Shown here piece after piece: positions 1 through 4,606 of a stretch of 7,633 nt of DNA. The position numbers and the translations under genes were made by a program. Where the stretch lies: positions 1,140 through 8,772 of the forward strand of contig JAPLZS010000166.1 of the NCBI GenBank assembly GCA_026394915.1, written 5' to 3'. The stretch is from Candidatus Woesearchaeota archaeon (GTDB taxonomy: Archaea > Nanobdellota > Nanobdellia > Woesearchaeales > UBA12501). The notes under the pieces are model-generated. The model ran no database searches. It had not been told where the DNA came from and was given only the letters and a program-made list of their open reading frames with translations. Numbering within the stretch: position 1 is the first letter of the stretch; each line of letters opens with the position of its first letter.

Positions 1-1926
1 ATTGTCTGTCTCCTGCTGCTTCTTCAATAAAGTTTCCTGGTCTATCCTTGTCTCAACAGTTATTGTCTTCAACAGCTCTTCATCAATAGGGCTGTCCACG
101 ATGAAGGATGCAGATGAGATGTCTCCTGATACCATCCTGTCAAATGAGAACTTTATGACCGGATCCTGCTCTATTATGGTGAAGTTCTGCCCTGACCTTA
201 TCTTGTCTGCTGAAGCAGCTATATTCTTGGGTATCTTTATGACCAGATCAAGGAAGTTTATTGCGATGGGCATCATGTTCTTCACATTGAACATGACTAA
301 AGAGGAATTTCCCTGCCTCTCTGCCAGCTTTGTGACAGAGAAATTGTAGTTCTGTATGACATCGACAACAAGCTTCTCTGCCTCCTGCTTTGTCAATGTC
401 TGCTCAACGCCCTGATCTTTTATTGTGCTGAATATGCTGTCTCCCTTGTTTGTTCCTTTAAGCTCGTCAAATATGCTGTTCTCTTTCGGGGTGACCATGA
501 AGTTCAATGATGCTATTGTTTCCCTGCACTTGATCCTAAGTGTGTTCTGGCCCTCTTTTCCTGTTATGTCTGCCTGAGTTGACTGCAGGGTGATGTAGCT
601 GGGGTCATTGTTCAATGAATATGAGCATTGGGTGTTTTCAGGCGTTGTGCTGTATATCAATAAGACCTTGCTGTCTGCAAAGACCTGATTGTTCTTTGGC
701 GAGATGATGTTTATCGAGATCGGCGCTAATGGGGCTGTGGTGTTGGCTGTTGCATTCAGGACAATGGCTTGTTTGGTCTGGCAGACACCGAGCTTGCACT
801 CCTGGTTTGCAGAGCAGTCATTGTTTGACGTGCAGCCTATTATGTTTATCTTCAATGATGCAAGGAAAGAGCACTGGCTGAAATAATAGGAAAGCTTGAC
901 ATCATAGGATCCTTTGCTTGAATAAGCGTGGGCGACAGAGGCCCCATTGTCTTTTGAGCCGTCTCCGAAGTCCCATGCATAAGCGTTTATCTTTTCATTT
1001 GTGGATGAGACAAAAGGAATCTGCTCCTGAACTGTCCTGTTCTGGTTGTTCAACGGCTCCTTTATCAGTATATTAGGGACATTAAGGGATGTCTTTATCC
1101 AGCTGCAGTCGCACAATGGCTTCCTGTCTGATGTCTCCTCATTTATGTCATCAACCCCATTGCAGTTTGAATCGATGCCGTCGCATGTCTCAACCGCATT
1201 CGGATGGATTGTATTATCCTTGTCATTGCAATCTGGTGGGCCGCAGTTCACTCCGCCTGTTGCATTGTATTTGTCCTTGTCAGCATCCACGCAGACTGTC
1301 GGAAGAGTCACGCAGACTCCGTTTGTGCATGTCTGGCCAGCAGAACATGAAACTCCGCATGCGCCGCAGTTGGTTGTGGTTCTGATGTCCACTTCGCATC
1401 CAGTTGCAATATTATTATCACAATCCTTGTAATATGTCTGAGTGCAAGCACATGCAGAAGCAGTATCACTCCACTGATAATTAGTCCAAGGGCAATGAAT
1501 AGGATAAATACATTTGCCATTTACATCACATTTATTTTCTGTTTGGGAATTGCTGTCGTCACAGTCAGCATCAGAGCAGCAATCTGGACCTTTAGTTGCA
1601 GAGCAAATGTTGCAAGAGCAATGAGTTGATTTACATTCACCATCTGCTGAGCAAGTGTCTCCATTGTCCTTGCCACAATCAACTTGGCAATAAGAAGAAG
1701 TGCCATATTTGTCTTCACCTAGGCCAGAATCACAATGACCATTAGGGCATTTGTTTTCACCTTGACAATCAAAACACAAATTGGGATTTTCTCCTGTATC
1801 ACAAACATTATCACATTCACCATTAAAACAGTCTCTGCATGCAGCAAAAGAATGAGGAATCATAACAAAAAAAAATGAAAATGCGAGTAATATAAATACC
1901 AAATAACCAATATGCCTCTTTTTCAT
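1..1926 (-). CDS. Secreted Cys-rich surface protein with MopE-type metal-binding motif and PKD domain (C-terminus beyond window)
   Basis: One stop-free frame of 642 codons runs from the ATG at 1926 to the left edge, so the C-terminus is missing. Residues 1-28 form a signal peptide: a basic MKKRH start, a hydrophobic core and a likely cut after HSFA. Residues 30-205 are a chain of Cys-rich modules, including a CGACG-type module near 188-205. Residues 211-260 match the MopE-like putative metal-binding motif, with DCNDKDNTIHPNA followed by CDGIDSNCNG. A PKD domain follows at about 285-362, with the hallmark WDFGDGS at 318-324. A short Cys-rich repeat lies at 365-383 and an Ig-like segment at about 400-478. 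The region 480-642 is unrecognised, with alternating beta-like and helical stretches, and continues off the window. Several N-x-S/T sites suggest glycosylation. The start is supported by a TATA-like box about 26 bp upstream, which implies a nearly leaderless mRNA. The protein is probably an extracellular structural or adhesive protein, and its ligand is unknown. Codon use changes sharply around residue 165-180 (see findings). Confidence 0.9.
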   Translation of the reverse strand, partial: MKKRHIGYLVFILLAFSFFFVMIPHSFAACRDCFNGECDNVCDTGENPNLCFDCQGENKCPNGHCDSGLGEDKYGTSSYCQVDCGKDNGDTCSADGECKSTHCSCNICSATKGPDCCSDADCDDSNSQTENKCDVNGKCIYPIHCPWTNYQWSDTASACACTQTYYKDCDNNIATGCEVDIRTTTNCGACGVSCSAGQTCTNGVCVTLPTVCVDADKDKYNATGGVNCGPPDCNDKDNTIHPNAVETCDGIDSNCNGVDDINEETSDRKPLCDCSWIKTSLNVPNILIKEPLNNQNRTVQEQIPFVSSTNEKINAYAWDFGDGSKDNGASVAHAYSSKGSYDVKLSYYFSQCSFLASLKINIIGCTSNNDCSANQECKLGVCQTKQAIVLNATANTTAPLAPISINIISPKNNQVFADSKVLLIYSTTPENTQCSYSLNNDPSYITLQSTQADITGKEGQNTLRIKCRETIASLNFMVTPKENSIFDELKGTNKGDSIFSTIKDQGVEQTLTKQEAEKLVVDVIQNYNFSVTKLAERQGNSSLVMFNVKNMMPIAINFLDLVIKIPKNIAASADKIRSGQNFTIIEQDPVIKFSFDRMVSGDISSASFIVDSPIDEELLKTITVETRIDQETLLKKQQETDN

Positions 1927-1948
1927 ATATATGAAGAATATGCACTGA

Positions 1949-1956
1949 TACTTAAA
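1949..1956 (-). promoter_or_regulatory. TATA-like box for the Cys-rich surface protein gene
   Basis: On the minus strand the octamer reads TTTAAGTA, close to the archaeal TATA consensus. Its centre is about 26 bp before the ATG at 1926. Archaeal transcription starts about 24-27 bp downstream of the box, so the mRNA would begin at or within a few bases of the start codon. No Shine-Dalgarno sequence is present, which fits leaderless expression. The call is by eye and spacing only. Confidence 0.5.
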
Positions 1957-2004
1957 ATTTGCGTTAATTTTGGCCATATTGTCATATATAACCAATTAGA
2001 AATA

Positions 2005-2012
2005 TTTAAATA
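2005..2012 (+). promoter_or_regulatory. TATA box for the small helical protein gene
   Basis: The sequence TTTAAATA is a consensus archaeal TATA box, preceded by a purine/A-rich stretch (AGAAA) that would serve as the BRE. Its centre lies about 29 bp before the ATG at 2038, predicting a leader of only a few nucleotides. With the minus-strand box at 1949-1956 it makes 1927-2037 a compact divergent promoter region. The two boxes are about 50 bp apart, so the two genes could share a regulator, but no clear shared operator is visible. Confidence 0.65.
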
Positions 2013-2037
2013 GTTAGGATGCTTATATTAACTTGAT

Positions 2038-2430
2038 ATGGAAAATCAAGAATCGGGGAAAGAATTTACTAAGGTTGATTATGATAATTATATATCTAAA
2101 ACAAGGCCTTATGAAATAAGATTGGATAATGGAGGCATACTTTCAGACCAAGACAGAGCGTATCTTGAAAGCGCAAGAATGGAGCTTTGGCAAGGGTTTA
2201 GCCAAACCAGCCTAAGCAGATATCATATTGTCGGACATATCAATGGTATATTATCCCGTGATGAAGTCAGAAAAAATCATCAGGAATTTCTTAAATTGAA
2301 AGAAGAATCAGACACTTTAGAGGTCAAGTTAGGTGAGAAAAGAAGAGCAGGAATATTGACTCCAAAAGAAGAAGATATAGTGCATACAAGATTGTGCGAG
2401 ATTGGCAAAGAGATGTACCCTTATCATTGA
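2038..2430 (+). CDS. Small soluble helical protein with three G-I-L-[S/T] repeats, function unknown
   Basis: This 130-residue protein has no recognised family, no signal peptide and no membrane segment. It is charged and probably mostly helical, with a likely coiled-coil stretch at about 74-102. It contains three related units, each opening with Gly-Ile-Leu-Ser/Thr and an acidic residue soon after: G33-I-L-S, G70-I-L-S and G105-I-L-T. They are spaced 37 and 35 residues apart and each is followed by an amphipathic helix. Such turns capping a helix are common in short helical-hairpin oligomerisation domains, so a scaffold or protein-binding role is possible, but this is inference. The TATA box at 2005-2012 supports the start. 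The gene runs towards the phosphodiesterase gene and the two reading frames overlap by 7 bp at their stop codons. The codon pattern (GAA, ATA, AGA-rich) is like that of the neighbouring enzymes, which argues that it is real. Confidence 0.8.
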   Translation: MENQESGKEFTKVDYDNYISKTRPYEIRLDNGGILSDQDRAYLESARMELWQGFSQTSLSRYHIVGHINGILSRDEVRKNHQEFLKLKEESDTLEVKLGEKRRAGILTPKEEDIVHTRLCEIGKEMYPYH

Positions 2431-3716
2431 TGAAAACTATTATTCATTATTGTCTCTATGATACTATAGATCTCTGTGTTTTTTAAAGTCTGATTAATTG
2501 TAGACAAATTTGACAGAAAACCTACTTTTCTGTCTTCATCATGATAAGTGCCATGCTCTCCGATTGGCAAGTTCCCAAGAATCAAATCTCTTCTTCGTTT
2601 GATATTTCCTTTGGTTTCAGTATCCGTTATCCAGCCAAGCTTGCAGAAAGTGGTATCTCCTTTAGCGACTACAAATATATCCCCTAGATTCTCATGCCTT
2701 GAGTTCTCATAAAGCTGAATAAGCTCGTAATCAGCATGACCCTGATTTATATAGTGTGGGAACACATATCCGTGTTCGGATAAGAAATTTAGGTCGCTTT
2801 CGCATAGATTCTTGCCAGAATTAAGCCAAATACGTAAAATGCCACCATCATATTGAATATCTTTTATATCTTCAAAACTTTTCAGCAGATACTCATTTTC
2901 AAATTTTATATAATCTTCTGCAACATTGTATACTGCTATCGATTGAGGGTTTTCTTTTGAAGGTTCAATAAGATATCTTGTTGTATGCCTGCATCCATGA
3001 TCGCCTGTTATTATGACAGGAGAATCAGGCATATCTCTGATGATTGCACTAATAGATTCATCAAGAAAACTCAGATGATTATAGACTTCTTCTGAATGAG
3101 GGCCATAATCATGGCCAATCTTGTCCAATGAACTTAATGTGAGTATAAAAAATCGTTTTTCGTTATCATCAAGAGAATTAATATTATTGAATATGTCTAA
3201 TGCTCGTTTATCCCAGCCCTGCTGAGGGACTCTTTTATAATGGCAAGTATTGAATAGATAATCCAAAAATTGGCCTATCAAAAGATTTTGCGTGTTATAG
3301 ACAAACCTATCCTTTGATTTCTCTTTATTGTAATATGCCAATAATTCACAATCAGTATCATGACCCATGACACGAACAGTCTCTTCTTTGCCCCCTATCG
3401 CATATACTTTGAAATTATTGGATATCCCAAGCAAAGCTAATGAGGGCAATTCTATATTTCTCAGCTTCTCAATGAGCTGCTCAAGCCCGCTCAGATTGTT
3501 TTTTGCTATCTTTGATGTGAATCCATGCAGGTTAGGATATTTTCCAGTAGATATATTTGTGTGCATGGCCTCTGTTGAGGCAGGAAAAGAATAAGTATCA
3601 CAAACAGCAGGGTAAGGCAATATATCTGAGCATTTCTTTAGGTGTTCCGCATAATCTGCCCTTAGCTGATCGATTATGATTAACATCAATCTGGATTGAT
3701 CATTGCAGGTTACCAT
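2424..3716 (-). CDS. Alkaline phosphatase superfamily phosphodiesterase / nucleotide pyrophosphatase-like enzyme
   Basis: The 430-residue protein carries the full two-metal active site of the type I phosphodiesterase/nucleotide pyrophosphatase branch. D16 lies in IIIDQLR. T48 in FPAST is the likely nucleophile and precedes the TGKYPNLHGF signature by the usual nine residues. D198 and H202 are in LDKIGHDYGPH, D239 and H240 in ITGDHG, and H388 in GEHGTYH. A Thr nucleophile points to phosphodiester or pyrophosphate hydrolysis rather than classical alkaline phosphatase (Ser). Unlike many family members it has no signal peptide or membrane segment, so it should act in the cytoplasm. The natural substrate cannot be read from the sequence: nucleotides, cyclic nucleotides or phospho-lipid head groups are all possible. 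Residues about 260-380, between the last two metal-ligand motifs, form a long insert that may set specificity. PglZ-type proteins are distant relatives and an alternative label. The start at 3716 fits the TATA box at 3744-3751 (about 31 bp upstream). An in-frame ATG at 3686 would still keep D16, but is less likely. Confidence 0.88.
   Translation of the reverse strand: MVTCNDQSRLMLIIIDQLRADYAEHLKKCSDILPYPAVCDTYSFPASTEAMHTNISTGKYPNLHGFTSKIAKNNLSGLEQLIEKLRNIELPSLALLGISNNFKVYAIGGKEETVRVMGHDTDCELLAYYNKEKSKDRFVYNTQNLLIGQFLDYLFNTCHYKRVPQQGWDKRALDIFNNINSLDDNEKRFFILTLSSLDKIGHDYGPHSEEVYNHLSFLDESISAIIRDMPDSPVIITGDHGCRHTTRYLIEPSKENPQSIAVYNVAEDYIKFENEYLLKSFEDIKDIQYDGGILRIWLNSGKNLCESDLNFLSEHGYVFPHYINQGHADYELIQLYENSRHENLGDIFVVAKGDTTFCKLGWITDTETKGNIKRRRDLILGNLPIGEHGTYHDEDRKVGFLSNLSTINQTLKNTEIYSIIETIMNNSFHQ
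2479..2484 (+). terminator. Possible oligo-T terminator of the small helical protein gene
   Basis: A run of six T on the plus strand starts 48 bp after the stop codon at 2428-2430, with no G/C hairpin. Archaeal intrinsic termination needs only a T-rich tract, so this could end the plus-strand transcript inside the 3' end of the convergent phosphodiesterase gene. The run is short and the call is weak. Confidence 0.25.
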
Positions 3717-3743
3717 GCAAAAAAGAACAGATATAACTTCTTG

Positions 3744-3751
3744 TATATAAA
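3744..3751 (-). promoter_or_regulatory. TATA box for the phosphodiesterase gene
   Basis: The minus strand reads TTTATATA, a consensus archaeal TATA box centred about 31 bp before the ATG at 3716. It predicts a leader of about five nucleotides and supports that start. The gene therefore probably has its own promoter rather than depending on read-through from the toxin-antitoxin operon, whose last stop codon is about 100 bp upstream. That 99-bp gap (3717-3815) holds this box and a short perfect palindrome, ACTATATAGT, at 3769-3778. No obvious terminator for the toxin gene is visible there, so some read-through remains possible. Confidence 0.6.
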
Positions 3752-3815
3752 TCTTTCTAATATTAGTAACTATATAGTAGTAAATAATCCGGAAGATTTA
3801 CGGAATATATAACAT

Positions 3816-4070
3816 CTAGTAAGCTTCGTCGTGATGCTTCACATAGTGGATGATTATAATATCTTCTTTGACTTCTAATATGATGACAAAAGGATCAAGA
3901 TGAACACCCTTGCAGCCTGCCAAGACATTCCCTAATGGCTTGTAATGCTCTGGATTTTGTGATATCTCTTTTAACTTCTTTGTCAATCTATCAAACAGAA
4001 CCGCATCTCTTTGTTTTAACTTCTTTAGCTGTTTTTCAAAGAAAGGCGTAAATTGGAACTTATATTCCAT
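3816..4070 (-). CDS. RelE/YafQ-like type II toxin (probable ribosome-dependent mRNA interferase)
   Basis: This 84-residue protein has the RelE/ParE fold pattern. A strand (MEYKFQFTPFF) is followed by two basic, amphipathic helices (about 10-38) rich in Lys, and then by the beta-sheet that ends in KHHDEAY. The middle (KPLGNVLAGCKGVHLDP) resembles the YafQ branch, in which a spaced set of His residues replaces the Arg/Lys catalytic set of RelE. H42, H57 and H80 are candidate counterparts of the YafQ catalytic His residues, and Y84 of its C-terminal Phe. The Asp that YafQ has four residues after the second His is Phe61 here. This alignment is from memory of the family and is inference. The expected role is cleavage of mRNA on the ribosome, blocked by the antitoxin just upstream. 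The start codon lies 2 nt after the antitoxin stop. A GAGG sequence at 4082-4085, inside the end of the antitoxin gene, could serve as its ribosome binding site, so the two are probably translated in a coupled way. Confidence 0.85.
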   Translation of the reverse strand: MEYKFQFTPFFEKQLKKLKQRDAVLFDRLTKKLKEISQNPEHYKPLGNVLAGCKGVHLDPFVIILEVKEDIIIIHYVKHHDEAY

Positions 4071-4072
4071 GA

Positions 4073-4357
4073 TCAGAGCGCCTCAAAATAATTATCAACA
4101 TCTTTTGCCTTGACAATCTTTCCTTTTCCAGAACGAGATTCTGCCATGCTTTCCTTTACTCCGGCAATCAATTCTTTATCCCCATAGATAGTTCTTTCAT
4201 CAAAATCTTTTATTACTGGCTGAAGCTCCTTGAATTCACTCCTGATTCCACTTCTCACTAAATCGCTAAAATTAGAGAAAAAACCTTTATCGATAAGCTG
4301 AATCCCTTCTGCATACAAGACTTTTGGCAAAGATATTGTTACTTTCTTGAATTCCAT
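4073..4357 (-). CDS. Ribbon-helix-helix (ParD/CopG-type) antitoxin
   Basis: Taken from the ATG at 4357 this is a 94-residue protein. A GTG nine bases further upstream (4366) is in frame, but it lies inside the Shine-Dalgarno-like AGGTGG, which sits 6 bp before the ATG, so the ATG is preferred. The N-terminus is a ribbon-helix-helix DNA-binding domain: the strand FKKVTISLP is followed by two helices, with the typical GFFSNFSDLVRSGIRSEF pattern at about residues 25-42. The C-terminal half (about 55-94), with KESMAESRSGKGK and an acidic/aromatic tail (DVDNYFEAL), is the usual flexible part that wraps and neutralises the toxin. It is the first gene of the operon, followed 2 nt later by the toxin. 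It should bind its own promoter as a dimer, together with the toxin, and repress the operon. The half-sites at 4361-4388 fit that role. Confidence 0.88.
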   Translation of the reverse strand: MEFKKVTISLPKVLYAEGIQLIDKGFFSNFSDLVRSGIRSEFKELQPVIKDFDERTIYGDKELIAGVKESMAESRSGKGKIVKAKDVDNYFEAL

Positions 4358-4360
4358 TTG

Positions 4361-4388
4361 TACCACCTAAATACCACTTAAAGTAGTA
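4361..4388 (-). promoter_or_regulatory. Candidate autoregulatory operator of the toxin-antitoxin operon
   Basis: On the plus strand, TACCACCTAAA (4361-4371) is followed directly by TACCACTTAAA (4372-4382), an 11-bp tandem repeat with one mismatch. The second copy also forms a near-perfect inverted pair, TACCACTT-A-AAGTAGTA (4372-4388, 7 of 8 positions). The three half-sites about 10-11 bp apart would lie on one face of the DNA helix, as expected for cooperative binding of ribbon-helix-helix dimers. The array sits between the TATA box and the start codon and covers the predicted transcription start and the ribosome binding site, so bound antitoxin would block transcription. Its function is inferred from position and symmetry. 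Confidence 0.55.
4364..4369 (-). promoter_or_regulatory. Shine-Dalgarno-like site that fixes the antitoxin start
   Basis: The minus strand reads AGGTGG followed by five bases (GTACAA overlaps the end) and then ATG at 4357. AGGTG matches the archaeal GGAGGTGA consensus at a workable spacing. The site overlaps the alternative upstream GTG codon at 4366, which makes that GTG unlikely as a start. Confidence 0.55.
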
Positions 4389-4391
4389 TTA

Positions 4392-4399
4392 TTATATAA
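4392..4399 (-). promoter_or_regulatory. TATA box of the toxin-antitoxin operon
   Basis: The minus strand reads TTATATAA within TTTATATAAT, close to the archaeal consensus and preceded by an A/T-rich BRE-like stretch. The predicted transcription start is near 4370, just upstream of the Shine-Dalgarno-like site. This gives a leader of about 13 nt that contains most of the candidate operator. Confidence 0.55.
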
Positions 4400-4472
4400 A
4401 TATTCCGCTTTTTTCGTGTTTTGCATCATGAAATAATAAATATTTTGGGTTTTATATAAGTTTGTGATTTAT

Positions 4473-4489
4473 TTCGGATAAAATCCGAA
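4473..4489. repeat. Perfect 17-bp dyad (possible hairpin or operator) next to a TATA-like element
   Basis: TTCGGAT-AAA-ATCCGAA is a perfect 7-bp inverted repeat with a 3-bp centre, striking in an otherwise AT-rich, low-information stretch. A palindromic TATA-like element, TTTATATAAG, lies at 4451-4460. Read on the plus strand, the dyad would cover the predicted transcription start. Read on the minus strand, it lies just upstream of a second possible TATA box for the toxin-antitoxin operon. No plus-strand reading frame follows it. The rest of 4400-4606 contains no gene I can recognise, only a short palindrome TTTCTAGAAA at 4542-4551 and the T-rich tract of the next gene. The dyad could be a regulator site, a small-RNA start or a stem-loop. 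Confidence 0.45.
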
Positions 4490-4579
4490 GAAAACGGGTT
4501 ATTTCTATATTAAACTGGAATATTTACAGGTTTAGGCAATATTTCTAGAAAGTTCTTGGAAAGGACGGAAGGGTTGCAG

Positions 4580-4598
4580 AAAAGAAAAACTAGTAAAA
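4580..4598 (-). terminator. Oligo-T terminator of the giant surface protein gene
   Basis: On the minus strand, beginning about 9 bp after the TAA at 4609-4607, two T-rich tracts follow each other: TTTT, then GTTTTTCTTTT. There is no hairpin, and archaeal RNA polymerase terminates at such tracts without one. The position, just past the stop codon and before the next promoter, supports the call. Confidence 0.5.
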
Positions 4599-4606
4599 TA
4601 TATCTC

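Noticed and set aside
30..205. Cys clusters read as Fe-S or zinc-ribbon motifs
   Set aside because: The signal peptide and irregular spacing point to secreted disulfide-bonded modules rather than intracellular metal centres.
689..1432. Plus-strand open frames across the first 1.5 kb
   Set aside because: They show no domain pattern or promoter and are antisense to a well-supported coding frame.
1308..1718. Two short minus-strand frames (1308-1520 and 1521-1718)
   Set aside because: They lie in another frame inside the continuous 642-codon surface protein gene, whose signal peptide, Cys spacing and MopE/PKD motifs are clearly the real product.
3776..3782. AGTAGTA near the phosphodiesterase promoter, matching a half-site of the toxin-antitoxin operator
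   Set aside because: A single 7-bp match in AT-rich DNA, without a partner half-site, is expected by chance.
4480..4600. Possible C/D-box or other guide RNA downstream of the dyad
   Set aside because: No RUGAUGA/CUGA box pair and no stable long stem could be found by eye.
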